Source of the DNA: Nucisporomicrobium flavum
GTDB lineage: Bacteria; Actinomycetota; Actinomycetes; Mycobacteriales; Micromonosporaceae
Direction of reading: 5' to 3'
Assembly (NCBI RefSeq): GCF_016464385.1
Contig: NZ_JADMLH010000026.1
Location: 17,587 to 81,586, forward strand
DNA: 64,000 nucleotides
Part shown: piece by piece, positions 9,145 to 17,768 of the stretch
Layout: each line of letters opens with the position of its first letter
Numbering within the stretch: position 1 is the stretch's first letter
Made by a program: the position numbers and the translations under genes
The notes under the pieces: model-generated
What the model was told of the DNA's origin: nothing
The model's input: the letters and a program-made list of their open reading frames with translations, nothing else
Databases searched by the model: none

Positions 9145-10281
9145 TCAGAACGACGCGAAGCGTTTGGTCGAGGTGCCGGCGACCACGGTGAAGTCGCCGC
9201 CGGCGCTGATCTGGCCGAGCTCAGGCGCGGCGGCCAGGGCGCGTACGCCCACGACGCCGTTGGCCTCCGGCGCCCATCCGGTCAGCGTTCCGTCCGTGCC
9301 GACAGCGGCGAACTTGATACGGCGCAGGGAGCCGTCACTGCACACCCCCTGGGCCGCGTTCCGTGCGGTGGTGCAGGCGTTGTCGAAGTGCCCGCCGACG
9401 TAGGTGATACCGCCCAGCCGGGTGATCGCCTGCACGTCGCCGTCGAACACGCGGCTCCACTTGATCACGCCCTTGGCGTTGTACCGGACGGCGCGTCCGC
9501 CTTGACCGCCGTGTGCTGCGTAGACGCCTGTCGAGTCCGCCGTGAGGGCGTACACGGCCGAGGCGGCTGCCGGACGGAAGCCGGTCTGCAGCGCGCCGGT
9601 GGACGTGTCGACCGCGGCGAGGCGCAGGGTGGAACGGGCGTCGTTCACTTTGTGGAAGCGGCCGCCGACGTAGAGGCGGCTGCCCGCGACGGTAAGGGCG
9701 TGGACGGTGTCGTCGGTTCCGGCTTTCCAATTCTTCAGCGTTCCCGCCGGGAGGGCGAATGCCGCGAGGTTCGCGCGGGCCTTGCCGTCGATCGCCGTGA
9801 TCCGGCCACCGGCGAACAGGCGCCCGCTGCCGGCGCTCAGGGCGTTGATTTGTCCCGACACCTTGTGCTGGAAGGACGTCACGGCCCCCGATGCGGCCGT
9901 GATGCCGGCGAGGGAGTCGCGCTTCTTGCCGGAGATCGCGGAGAAGTCGCCGGCGGCGTAGACGACACCGGCGGAGATTGCGAGTGCCCGGACGGTCGCG
10001 TCGGCGGAGGGCGCCCACGGCAGCAAATTACCGCTCCGTGCGTCCACGGCAGCCAGTCGCTGACGGCTGACCTTCTTTCCGCCGACGATGGCCGCGGTGA
10101 AAGAGCCGCCCACGAACACGGTGGTGCCGCTGTAAGCGACCGCGTACACCGGCCCGTTGAAGGACGGCGTCGCCTGCGGCTTCGCGGCGGCCGCGACGTC
10201 GTTCATGGCGAAGACGGACCCGAGTGCCATTGCGGAGACCAGCGCCGCGTGGCCCAGGATTTTCGTGGAGAAGAAAGGCAT
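9145..10281 (-). CDS. Secreted beta-propeller repeat protein
   Basis: About 378 residues from the ATG at 10281. A signal peptide (STKILGHAALVSAMALGSVF..AAAA) leads into repeated units of the form V-x-ALA-x-S/G-x-x-V-Y-x-GG-x-F followed by LAAVDxxSGxLxxW, recurring about every 45-50 residues. This is the pattern of the delta-60 / DUF5122-type beta-propeller found in exported actinobacterial proteins. No catalytic residues are evident; ligand binding or scaffolding is possible. The start has only a weak ribosome site. A strong hairpin follows the stop. Confidence 0.75.
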   Translation of the reverse strand: MPFFSTKILGHAALVSAMALGSVFAMNDVAAAAKPQATPSFNGPVYAVAYSGTTVFVGGSFTAAIVGGKKVSRQRLAAVDARSGNLLPWAPSADATVRALAISAGVVYAAGDFSAISGKKRDSLAGITAASGAVTSFQHKVSGQINALSAGSGRLFAGGRITAIDGKARANLAAFALPAGTLKNWKAGTDDTVHALTVAGSRLYVGGRFHKVNDARSTLRLAAVDTSTGALQTGFRPAAASAVYALTADSTGVYAAHGGQGGRAVRYNAKGVIKWSRVFDGDVQAITRLGGITYVGGHFDNACTTARNAAQGVCSDGSLRRIKFAAVGTDGTLTGWAPEANGVVGVRALAAAPELGQISAGGDFTVVAGTSTKRFASF

Positions 10282-10438
10282 GAGCGACTCTAGGCACTGT
10301 TGCGGCTGCGGGGACGCCTGTTTTGCCCCGCCATTTCGGTCGTAAATGATGGGCCGGAACAGCGACCCCGGAAAGGTGGTCTTCAAACTGTCATATTTTC
10401 GTGCGCGATTGGCCGAGGCCGGCCGCGGAGTGCACTTC

Positions 10439-10882
10439 TCAGGCCCGCGTGGTGATGTCCGCGGCGACGAGGAATTTGCGGCCCTCGTACCGCTCGTACA
10501 CCGGCTCGGGGCCGAGGTCGTACGTGGTGACGAAGTGGCTGTAGCTGAAGCGGTCGATGACGCCGTACACGGTCACCAGACTCGGCGGCTCCAGCCCCGC
10601 GGCCCCATCACCGAGGATGAGCAGTCCCTGGCCGGGCAGGTCGGCGTCGCGGACGACGAACGACTGCCTCGTCAGCACAGCCGAGACACCGGCGGTGATG
10701 ATGATCCGCGTACCGACGTTGCTGGCCTCGATGGTGTTCAGCAGTGTGGTGCTCCGGGGCCGGGGGGCGTCCTCGTGGCGCCTTGCGGACGTGCAGCCGC
10801 TCACGAGGACGAGCAGCAAGGCGCAGATCGCCCCTGCAGTCACCCGCTGCACGGCGGTGAGCCGATTACGCGATGAAGCCAT
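10439..10882 (-). CDS. Lipoprotein with OB-fold-like domain (paralogue 1)
   Basis: A 147-residue predicted lipoprotein: hydrophobic signal ending in the lipobox LVSGC at about residue 29, then a compact beta-rich domain (LLNTIEASNVGTRIIITAGV, QSFVVRDADLPGQGLLIL, VTVYGVIDRFSYSHFVTTYD, YERYEGRKFLVA). The same pattern of blocks recurs in the lipoprotein at 17050-17502, so the two are paralogues. The arrangement of a short strand region binding 'tVsG.V..vl...sFvv' resembles OB-fold lipoproteins. Function unknown; cell-surface location inferred. Confidence 0.65.
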   Translation of the reverse strand: MASSRNRLTAVQRVTAGAICALLLVLVSGCTSARRHEDAPRPRSTTLLNTIEASNVGTRIIITAGVSAVLTRQSFVVRDADLPGQGLLILGDGAAGLEPPSLVTVYGVIDRFSYSHFVTTYDLGPEPVYERYEGRKFLVAADITTRA

Positions 10883-11010
10883 TCGTGATCACCCAGCCGA
10901 TCGGATCTCCGGTTGCCGGCGGTGACAGGGGGTCGACGCGTGACCAAGGCTAGGTGGCGTCTTCGGCGAACGTTGCGCATGGCTGTGACGGTTGCATGAC
11001 ATGGGAGCTG

Positions 11011-11616
11011 TCAGGACGGGGACGGTGCCGCCGACGCGCCGCCATGGCAGCGGTTGCTGGGTTCCGGACGTACCGCGTTGCTCGGCTGGACCAGGGCGTC
11101 CACCGTGACGGACCCGGCGTGGTCGAAGGTGAACGTGACCGGGACGGTTGTTCCGGCCGGCACCGCACGGTTCAACTCGACGAGGCGTGCGTGGTAGGCG
11201 TCGAACGGCGGCACGCCCGGCGGAGATTCCGCGAGGTTCGGCTTCACCGGCCGCAGCACGAGGGCCGGCACCACCGTGGCGGATCCGTCGCAGTTGCTGT
11301 CCCAGCGGATCTGGCCCGCGCGGGCGTACGGGCTCGTGACGGAACGGAGGACATCCGAGGAAGGCCCTTCGTTCAACGCCGTGAACCAGACGCGTGCGTC
11401 GGCGCCCGCACGGTACCGGACGTCGGACGGTGCCTCGATGTGAACGCTGCGCAGCAGGATCGAGCCGATGCGCGCGTTGGCGCCCATCACGCTTTCCTGA
11501 AAGGGCGGGTGCCGGTCCTCGGGAATGGTCCGCGGGACCTCCGTGCCGCATCCACTCATCGCGGCTGCCATGACAACCGCCGCACACGCCATCCATGGTC
11601 TTCTCTTCGTCGTCAT
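11011..11616 (-). CDS. PCu(A)C / LpqE-like lipoprotein
   Basis: A 201-residue lipoprotein (lipobox AMSGC near residue 22) with the pattern of actinobacterial copper-chaperone-like PCu(A)C/LpqE proteins: GANARIGSILLRSVHIEAP, YRAGADARVWFTALNEGPSSD, then a long stretch ending in GTTVPVTFTFDHAGSVTV. The canonical His/Met copper ligands of PCu(A)C are not obvious, so metal binding is doubtful. It stands alone on the minus strand. A cytochrome oxidase cluster lies 40 kb away, so a CuA-assembly role is possible but not supported by context. Confidence 0.55.
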   Translation of the reverse strand: MTTKRRPWMACAAVVMAAAMSGCGTEVPRTIPEDRHPPFQESVMGANARIGSILLRSVHIEAPSDVRYRAGADARVWFTALNEGPSSDVLRSVTSPYARAGQIRWDSNCDGSATVVPALVLRPVKPNLAESPPGVPPFDAYHARLVELNRAVPAGTTVPVTFTFDHAGSVTVDALVQPSNAVRPEPSNRCHGGASAAPSPS

Positions 11617-11785
11617 GGCGATCGGCGTACCCGGGTCGGCCGGATGTCATAGGGCGTGGTGCCCGCAGGTCAGTCGCGATCCTCGGCGGTCGGCCAGCTG
11701 CTGCACCACGACGGCGTCCGGACTGCCGGCAGGCCTTACGGAGACGGATGTGCGCGCCCCTGCCCGGATGCCGATCCCTGCCCGC

Positions 11786-12376
11786 TCATCGGCGCCCGCC
11801 CGCGGGAGACATCGCGTTCACCGCCGAACGCAGGTCCGGGAACGTCCGGAAGACGCCGTCCAGGCGCATCGTGTGCAGGACCGTGCGTACGAACCGTGAC
11901 GGCGCGACCAGATCGAACGTCGCGCCGTGTTGCCTGGCCTCCTGCCGTGCCCGCACCAGCAGGCCCAGAGCCGCTGAGTCGATGAAGTGGGCCGCGTGCA
12001 GGTCCACTACCACGTGGCGACGGACGGCGGCCGCCCGCATGAGGTCGTCGCGCAGCCGCTCGGCCAGTGCGGCATCCAGGTCAGCCAGCGGCGTGATGGC
12101 TGTCACGTCGACGTCGTCGTGGGTCTGGATGCTGTAGGAGGCGCTGTGGTGGGCGGGCCGGCTCTCGCCGGCCGCTTCCTGCGGCGGCGCGGCTGCGTGG
12201 CTGCATTGCGGGCACCGGTGCGGCCCGGTCGCGAATGCCGATCCGGTCCAGCCGAGCGCGGTGACCACCGGCCACACCAGGTCACCGTCCCGCGTGGCGT
12301 CGACGGCGCTGTCGTCGCTGCCGCACGCGTCGCAGATGAGGACCGCGGTCCCGTCGCCGCCGGGCACGACGGTCAT
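11786..12376 (-). CDS. STAS-domain anti-anti-sigma-type protein with zinc-ribbon-like N-terminus
   Basis: A 196-residue protein. Residues 14-58 carry two CxxC pairs (C15/C18 and C55/C58) suggesting a small zinc ribbon. Residues about 88-190 form a STAS domain with the expected phosphoacceptor context FIDSAALGLLVRARQEA (Ser134). It probably acts as an anti-sigma-factor antagonist controlled by serine phosphorylation. Its ATG overlaps the stop of the upstream small membrane protein gene by 4 nt (ATGA), indicating translational coupling. The zinc-ribbon and STAS combination is unusual. Confidence 0.7.
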   Translation of the reverse strand: MTVVPGGDGTAVLICDACGSDDSAVDATRDGDLVWPVVTALGWTGSAFATGPHRCPQCSHAAAPPQEAAGESRPAHHSASYSIQTHDDVDVTAITPLADLDAALAERLRDDLMRAAAVRRHVVVDLHAAHFIDSAALGLLVRARQEARQHGATFDLVAPSRFVRTVLHTMRLDGVFRTFPDLRSAVNAMSPAGGRR

Positions 12377-12672
12377 CGCGACCGGCCGGCGCCGGGGTAC
12401 CGGTTGTCCTGCGGCCGCCGATCCGCCGAGATGGCGACCAGGACCACCGCCGTGGTGGCCGAGATGACCTGGAGCATCACCTCCGTGGCGGTCACTCCGT
12501 CGGTGCCGATGCCGGCGAACCTGCCCATGACGGTGCCGAACATGGCGGCGCCGACGGCGACGGCGAGCGGTACCCAGAAGGGGATGTCACGCTGGGTCGG
12601 CACGATCCATCGGGCACTGAGGCCCAGGATCAGCCCGACCACGAGGGCGGTCACCAGGCTGCTGGTGGTCAT
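12373..12672 (-). CDS. Small membrane protein, GlsB/YeaQ/YmgE-like
   Basis: A 99-residue protein of three hydrophobic helices (LVTALVVGLILGLSARWIVP, PFWVPLAVAVGAAMFGTVMG, VMLQVISATTAVVLVAI). The short length and the first helix with its GLxARWIVP end resemble transglycosylase-associated (GlsB/YeaQ) stress membrane proteins. AAGGA precedes the ATG at 12672. It is the first gene of a two-gene unit with the STAS protein. Confidence 0.55.
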   Translation of the reverse strand: MTTSSLVTALVVGLILGLSARWIVPTQRDIPFWVPLAVAVGAAMFGTVMGRFAGIGTDGVTATEVMLQVISATTAVVLVAISADRRPQDNRYPGAGRSR

Positions 12673-12785
12673 GAGCGTCGTCCTTCGATGCCGCGGCTGC
12701 TTCGGGTCAGCATCGAGCCTGCCCGGCAGGTTCGGCAGAACATGCCCGGCGGTATGACAGTCGGGTGACAAATGCGGCGGCGGAC

Positions 12786-12890
12786 GGTGCCGTGCATGTG
12801 GCCCGCGGCTGCCCGGGGCATCATGCGGGTATGGGATTCGCGCTACCGGGCGAGGACGAGGACGGCCTGAACGCCGAGCCGCGGCGATGA
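12786..12890 (+). pseudogene. Possible C-terminal remnant of a response regulator
   Basis: Directly upstream of the histidine kinase an open stretch ends GMGFALPGEDEDG...EPRR and its TGA overlaps the kinase ATG (ATGA). GMGFAL resembles the last beta-hairpin of OmpR-type response regulators (VRGxGF/Y-x-L), and the 4-nt overlap is the usual regulator-kinase junction. No receiver domain or DNA-binding helix is found upstream: 12673-12785 has no open regulator frame. It could instead be a short leader peptide starting at the ATG at 12831. Moderate to low confidence. Confidence 0.4.
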
Positions 12891-14224
12891 AGGTCGGACT
12901 GCGGACCCGCGTCAGCGCCGCCTTCGCCGTCGGCGCGCTGCTGCTGTCCGCCTGCGTCTCGATGGTCTCGTACGAGCTCGCTCGGAGCACGTTGATCCAC
13001 GAACGCGAACGGACCGCCTTACGCGCGACGTATTTCGACGCGACCGTCGTCGACGCGGGGCTTCCCAGCCGTTCCTCCGATGTTGGCGAGGTGCTGCGGT
13101 CCCTGGACACGGGCGCGGATCGGTACGTCCTGCTGCATCGCGACGGCCAGTGGTACTCGCGCAGTGCCGACCCCTCCGCCGGTGCCGCCGTGCCCCGGGC
13201 CCTGCAGGAGATGACCGGGCAGGGCGAAGCCGGCTTGCAGCGCATCGTCGAGGACGGGCAGGCCGCGCTGGTCGTGGGGATTCCCCTGTCGTCGGGCGTC
13301 TTCTACGAGGTGGTGGCGCTCACCGAGCTGGAGCGCACGCTGAAGCTTCTGGCGCTCGTGCTGACCGCGGTGGCGATCATGGTGGCCGCCGGCGGTGCGG
13401 CCCTCGGCTTCTACGTCACCCGCCACGCGCTGCGGCCCTTGACCGCTGTGGCCACTGCCGCCCGGAACATCGCCGACGGTGACCTCGACACGCGCTTGGA
13501 CCCGGATACCGAACCGGACCTGGCGCAACTGTCGATCTCTTTCAACCACATGGCCGACCAGCTGTCCCGGCGCCTGCAGCGTGATCGCCGGTTCGCGGCG
13601 GACGTCAGCCACGAGCTGCGCTCGCCCCTGCAGACGCTGTCCGCCGCCGCGAGCGTCGTCGACCGGCGCCGTGACGGGCTGGACCCGAAGGCTGCCGCGG
13701 CCATCGGCCTCATCACGGAAGAGATCAGCCGCTTCCAGGACCTCGTCGATGATCTGCTCGAGCTGGCCCGCAGTGACCAGCCGGCCCACCGGGAGCCCAC
13801 CGACATGCGTGAGCTGGTCACGCGTGTCTGCCGTAGCCGCGCTCTGTCCGAGGACCTGGTTGAGGTGGCGCCAGGGACGCCCGGCGTCTGGCCGGTGGAC
13901 CGCCGCCGGATCGAACAGTCGCTCGGCAATCTCGTGGACAACGCGGTGCGCTACGGCGGGGGGCCGGTGGCGGTGCGTCTCGGCCGCGCCGGCGACCGCC
14001 ATGTCATCGAGGTCGACGACGCTGGGCCGGGTGTGGCGCCGGAGAACCGTACGGTGATCTTCGACCGGTTCGTCCGCGGCTCGGCGGCGAACGCCCGCGG
14101 GGATGGCGACGGCACGGGGCTCGGCCTGTCCATCGTGGCGCAGCACGCCGCCGCCCACGGCGGCGTCGTGAGCGTCGGTGACCGTCCCGGTGGCGGCGCC
14201 CGGTTCCGGATGGAGTTCCCATGA
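12887..14224 (+). CDS. Sensor histidine kinase
   Basis: A 445-residue two-component kinase. Transmembrane helices at about 8-28 and 152-177 flank an extracytoplasmic sensor region; a HAMP linker (about 178-232) leads to the dimerisation helix with the phosphoacceptor H242 in ADVSHELRSPLQTL, then the ATP domain with NLVDNAVRYGGGPV (N box), DAGPGV (G1), IFDRFVRG (F box) and GTGLGLSI (G2). It is followed by a GerMN lipoprotein with ATGA overlap, which recalls the MtrB-LpqB pairing. No complete response regulator is adjacent, only a possible remnant upstream. The partner is unknown. Confidence 0.88.
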   Translation: MKVGLRTRVSAAFAVGALLLSACVSMVSYELARSTLIHERERTALRATYFDATVVDAGLPSRSSDVGEVLRSLDTGADRYVLLHRDGQWYSRSADPSAGAAVPRALQEMTGQGEAGLQRIVEDGQAALVVGIPLSSGVFYEVVALTELERTLKLLALVLTAVAIMVAAGGAALGFYVTRHALRPLTAVATAARNIADGDLDTRLDPDTEPDLAQLSISFNHMADQLSRRLQRDRRFAADVSHELRSPLQTLSAAASVVDRRRDGLDPKAAAAIGLITEEISRFQDLVDDLLELARSDQPAHREPTDMRELVTRVCRSRALSEDLVEVAPGTPGVWPVDRRRIEQSLGNLVDNAVRYGGGPVAVRLGRAGDRHVIEVDDAGPGVAPENRTVIFDRFVRGSAANARGDGDGTGLGLSIVAQHAAAHGGVVSVGDRPGGGARFRMEFP

Positions 14225-14796
14225 CGACCCGCCTCGGCCGGCTCGCCGCCGGACTCGTGACCTGCCTGCTCAGTGCCGCCTGCGGACTGCCGCCCGAGGA
14301 CGAGCCGCGCCGGGCCGACCTCCCGAGACGCCCGCTGACGAGCCCCACGGCGACGACCGCCGGCACGGAGGCGCCTGGCGAGGTGGTGGAGGTGCTCTGC
14401 CTCGTCCGTGACGCCCGCATCGTGCAGGCGGTCCGCCGGGTCGGCGCGCCGCCCACCGTGCAGCGCCAGCTGGAGACCCTCGCCGCCGGTCCCACCGAGG
14501 CCGAGCGCGCCAACGGCCTCACGACGGCGCTCGCTACGACGTCGTTGAGTGTGGATGTGCCGGCCGGGACCACGCAGGCGCGGGTGGAGGTCCCCGAGAC
14601 CGACGAGGGCAACGCGCGCAGCGATGAGACGCTGGCCTACGGACAGATCGTCTGCACGCTCACGTCGCGCATGGACGTCAGCACGGTGGTGTTCACCCGC
14701 GACGGTGAGGTCCTGCAGGTGCCGCGCGGTGACGGGTCTCTGTCGCGAGACCCGTTGGCTGCCGGTGACTACGCGAGTCTCATCGCGCCGGCCTGA
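14221..14796 (+). CDS. GerMN-domain lipoprotein (LpqB-like N-terminal type)
   Basis: A 191-residue lipoprotein with lipobox LLSAAC (Cys21) and a GerMN-type domain (about 55-165: EVVEVLCLVRDARIVQAVRR, QRQLETLAAGPTEAERANGL, LSVDVPAGTTQARVEVPE). Its start overlaps the kinase stop by 4 nt. In MtrB-LpqB systems the lipoprotein modulates the kinase from outside the membrane; the same role is inferred here. The beta-propeller half of true LpqB is absent. Confidence 0.7.
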   Translation: MTTRLGRLAAGLVTCLLSAACGLPPEDEPRRADLPRRPLTSPTATTAGTEAPGEVVEVLCLVRDARIVQAVRRVGAPPTVQRQLETLAAGPTEAERANGLTTALATTSLSVDVPAGTTQARVEVPETDEGNARSDETLAYGQIVCTLTSRMDVSTVVFTRDGEVLQVPRGDGSLSRDPLAAGDYASLIAPA

Positions 14797-14903
14797 CCTC
14801 GGGTCACCGCACGTCATCGAACTGTCATGCCGTCGCGTGTCTGTTGCCATACCGGACGGCCATCGTCGCTGATGACGATGATTCACCACGGCAGGAGAAC
14901 GCC

Positions 14904-15221
14904 ATGTATTCCTGGTGGTACCCCGATTGGTACAACGGCCAGTCGTACGTCGGGCGTTCGCGGCCGGACGGCGAACCGGAGGCTGGGCGTGATGTCACCG
15001 ACCCGCAGAAACGCTTGGCCCGGGCGGTGGCCGAGGCGTTGTTCGACGACGCCGCGGTGACAGGCGGGCAGTTCGACCTGAGCGTGCAGAACGGCGTGGT
15101 GATCCTGGACGGCGAGGCCGACACCGAGGCGAGCCGTTCCGCGGCCGTGGCGCGGGCGTGGTCCGTCCCGGGTGTGCGAGACGTGTGCAACGCCCTCGCG
15201 GTCAAGAAACGCCGCCGCTGA
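14904..15221 (+). CDS. BON-domain protein
   Basis: A 105-residue protein starting at ATG 14904 after AGGAGAA. The N-terminus is aromatic (MYSWWYPDWYNGQSYVG); residues about 48-98 form a BON domain (LARAVAEALFDDAAVTGGQF, LSVQNGVVILDGEAD, ARAWSVPGVRDVCNAL). BON domains bind phospholipid or envelope components and are common in stress proteins. A close paralogue lies at 48569-48814. Its last 20 nt overlap the 3' end of the convergent ANTAR gene. Confidence 0.75.
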   Translation: MYSWWYPDWYNGQSYVGRSRPDGEPEAGRDVTDPQKRLARAVAEALFDDAAVTGGQFDLSVQNGVVILDGEADTEASRSAAVARAWSVPGVRDVCNALAVKKRRR

Positions 15222-16848
15222 CCAGGCGGATGGTCGCGTGCACCGCCACCACCCGGCCGGAGTTCGCCACCACGGGGTCGGCGACCAGGCGGATCACCGA
15301 CGGCGTGCCGCCGCGATTCAGCCGCACGGTGAGGTCGAGCGGTTCCTGCGCGCCGGTCAGGCGCTGGATGGCGGCGGTCAGTGTGGCGGAGTCCTCGGGG
15401 GCCACGTAGCGGGGGAGCGACCCGAGTTTGATGGGCCCCCGGCCGGGGTCGCGCTGCAGGATCCGGTACGCCTCCGCCGACCAGGTGACCTGGCCCTGCA
15501 CCAGGTCCCACTCGGCCCAGCCGGCTTCAGCGGCCCGCTGGAGCCGTTCCAGATGGGACGTCAGCCGTCGTTCGGCGTCGTGGAACTGCCAGTTCACGAG
15601 CAGCCCGTCACCGAACCGTGCGGCGCGCATGCTCACCACCGTCAGTACTTCTCCCTGGGCGGTCGGCACCGACATGGGCGTCGGTGGAAGCTGGAACGGC
15701 TCACCGTTGCGCAGCGCGTGCAGGTATCCGTCGAAGACGCCGGTGCCGGTCACGTGCGGGTAGAGGTCGAGCAGCCGCCGTCCGCAGAACTCATCGGCGC
15801 GACGCCCGCCGGCGTCGACGGCTGCCGGGCTGCACCGGTCGAACCGGAAGTCGACGATCTCCCCTGCGCTGTCGCGTACCGGGGCGAGCAGGGCGAAGGA
15901 TCCGGGCAGGGTCTCGAGGATCGCTTCCACCCAGTGGGCAGCGGGTGAGGCCACCGGCGCACCCTGGCCGTCCTGCAACAGCTGGGACAGCCGGCGTCCG
16001 CAGGCCTCGGCGACCGCGCTGACGTAGGCCCGGATGCCCGGTTCGGGTAGTTCGCCCTCGGCCCAGATGATCGAGGCCACACCGAACGTGCGGTCCCGGT
16101 CCCGCAGCGGGATGCACGCTCGCAGGTCGCCCTCGCCGAGCAGCTCGTAGCCGAGCTCGGCGGCTCCCTTGCGGTCGATCCACAGCGGGCGGCCGCTGAC
16201 CACGGCGCTCAGGAACGCCACTTTGAGCGTTCCCGGCACGCGCTGCCAGGCGCTCGCCAGGCCTTTGGGCAGCCCGTGGGTGCCGACGAGGCGGACCGCG
16301 CCGTCGGGCTCCAGGACGGCCAGCAGCACAGCCGTGACGCCGATGTGGCGCAGCCCCTCCGACCAGGCCACCTCCGCCAGCTCGGACGGGTCGGCGGCGG
16401 CGGACAGGGCTGCGCAGGCGAGGTGGTACCGCGCCGTGATCTCCTCGGGAAGCAGCGATACCAGGGGAGGAGTTGCTTCGCCCCGGGGTGGTGTGGTGCC
16501 GCGGCGCGCGGTCACGTAGCGCTCCGGGCGGAATCCGTCTTCGTCGGATGGCCCAGAGGCCGGCTCCGGAATCGGTGCGGCGATCCCCAGCAGGCCGGCG
16601 GCCACCTCGGCCACCTTCATGTTGCTGCGCTGTGAGATCTGGGACAGGTGGCTGAAGGCCTCGTCGGGCGTGCAGCCCAACCGGCCCGCAAGCAAACCTT
16701 TGGCCTGTTCGATGACGGCTCGGTGCCGCTGGGACCGCCGGAGGCCCTCAACCTCCGCTTGCAGACGCTGAACGGCGGTGGTCAGACGTTCAACGTCCGT
16801 TTCCGCTTGCTTCCCGGGGGCGCGGCGCTGCATCTGGGCCCCTCTCAT
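15202..16848 (-). CDS. ANTAR-GAF-PAS regulatory protein
   Basis: A 548-residue cytoplasmic regulator. A coiled-coil (about 18-40) leads into an ANTAR RNA-binding domain (about 40-88: AVIEQAKGLLAGRLGCTPDE, FSHLSQISQRSNMKV). A GAF-type domain (about 135-290: CIPLRDRDRTFGVASIIW) and two PAS-like segments (about 305-410, 430-540: AGWAEWDLVQGQVTWSAEAY) follow. ANTAR proteins act by transcription antitermination. The unusual order places ANTAR first. An alternative ATG at 16833 has a better ribosome site (AGAGGGG). No histidine kinase domain is present. Signals and targets are unknown. Confidence 0.75.
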   Translation of the reverse strand: MRGAQMQRRAPGKQAETDVERLTTAVQRLQAEVEGLRRSQRHRAVIEQAKGLLAGRLGCTPDEAFSHLSQISQRSNMKVAEVAAGLLGIAAPIPEPASGPSDEDGFRPERYVTARRGTTPPRGEATPPLVSLLPEEITARYHLACAALSAAADPSELAEVAWSEGLRHIGVTAVLLAVLEPDGAVRLVGTHGLPKGLASAWQRVPGTLKVAFLSAVVSGRPLWIDRKGAAELGYELLGEGDLRACIPLRDRDRTFGVASIIWAEGELPEPGIRAYVSAVAEACGRRLSQLLQDGQGAPVASPAAHWVEAILETLPGSFALLAPVRDSAGEIVDFRFDRCSPAAVDAGGRRADEFCGRRLLDLYPHVTGTGVFDGYLHALRNGEPFQLPPTPMSVPTAQGEVLTVVSMRAARFGDGLLVNWQFHDAERRLTSHLERLQRAAEAGWAEWDLVQGQVTWSAEAYRILQRDPGRGPIKLGSLPRYVAPEDSATLTAAIQRLTGAQEPLDLTVRLNRGGTPSVIRLVADPVVANSGRVVAVHATIRLVSGGVS

Positions 16849-17049
16849 TCCCGCCGTGATGTCGGCCTGGCGACCGGAGTCCGCCTGGTCGCCGGGCGGA
16901 CCTCGACGAAGCGTACTGCCGCTGATGACGCTGCGCTGGGAATGCGATTCGTCCGAGAAATACCGGTGTGGCCGTGTGCAGACGGCCCGAGGGGGAAGAC
17001 GGTGCCCCGACCGGAACGCCGACGCGCACCCAGGAACGGGGGACCATTC

Positions 17050-17502
17050 ATGTCAGCGCGCAAAACCTGGCAGGCAGGCCTTGTGACCTGCATTCTTGCG
17101 CTGCCGGCCGGCATGGCCGGATGCGCCTCCGGATCGGAGGAGGTGCCTCCGGCACGGCCCACGGTGGCACTCGGGGACCGTGACGTCATCGGCCGTACCG
17201 TCACGGTGTCGGGAAAGATCATCAGCATCCTCACCTCGGAATCGTTCGTCATGGCGGCCGACCGGTTCGGTGATCTGTCCCTGCTCGTGCTGAGCGACGG
17301 CCGGCCTGGCCTCGCCAAGGGTCAGACACTCACTTTCGACGGCAATGTTCAGGTGTTCACCTATGAGGCGTACCGGCGGCAGTACGACCTCGCCGAACGG
17401 CAGGCCTACGGGCCGTTCGAGGGCGAGAAGGCCATCGTCATGGCGCGATCAGCGCCCGCGGGTCGCCGGACGGCCACCGTACGAGCATCCGTCGTCCGCT
17501 GA
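17050..17502 (+). CDS. Lipoprotein with OB-fold-like domain (paralogue 2)
   Basis: A 150-residue lipoprotein from ATG 17050 (GGGGGA upstream), lipobox GMAGC. The domain blocks (DRDVIGRTVTVSGKIISIL, ESFVMAADRFGDLSLLVL, DGNVQVFTYEAYRRQYDL, YGPFEGEKAIVMA) line up one for one with the lipoprotein at 10439-10882. It is divergent from the ANTAR gene with about 200 nt between. Function unknown. Confidence 0.65.
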   Translation: MSARKTWQAGLVTCILALPAGMAGCASGSEEVPPARPTVALGDRDVIGRTVTVSGKIISILTSESFVMAADRFGDLSLLVLSDGRPGLAKGQTLTFDGNVQVFTYEAYRRQYDLAERQAYGPFEGEKAIVMARSAPAGRRTATVRASVVR

Positions 17503-17553
17503 AGCCGTTGCGACACGGACTCATGACAGCTTCGTGACGAAGAGGCGTCCCGG

Positions 17554-17578
17554 GTTTCCCGGGCCGGGCCGGGGTTAT
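17554..17578 (+). promoter_or_regulatory. Candidate sigma-B/F-type promoter of the first sigma-STAS gene
   Basis: GTTT (17554-17557), a 14-nt spacer and GGGTTAT (17572-17578) approximate the general-stress promoter pattern GTTT-N14/15-GGGTA. It lies about 190 nt ahead of the sigma-STAS gene. Weaker than the elements at 27.7-36.5 kb. Confidence 0.35.
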
Positions 17579-17768
17579 CCCGGGACCTGAAGCTCCGGCC
17601 GCCGGTGTCAAGCCCCGGCACCCGGGCCGTACCGGCCCACCTTCGCGGCATCGGAGCCACGAGCTGCCGCGGTGTTGTCCGCGCCGCCGCTCCGCTGCCA
17701 GGTCCCTCGCCCGCGCCCGTGTCTGGGTGCCGAGTGGACGTCCCGTGTGAATTCCTGGAGGAGGCACC

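Noticed and set aside
12831..12890. Short leader ORF as an attenuator peptide for the kinase
   Set aside because: No repeated codons or alternative hairpins are seen; the response-regulator-tail reading explains it better.
17503..17768. Small ORFs between the lipoprotein and first sigma-STAS gene
   Set aside because: None has a ribosome site or recognisable product; the stretch is better read as the sigma gene's control region.
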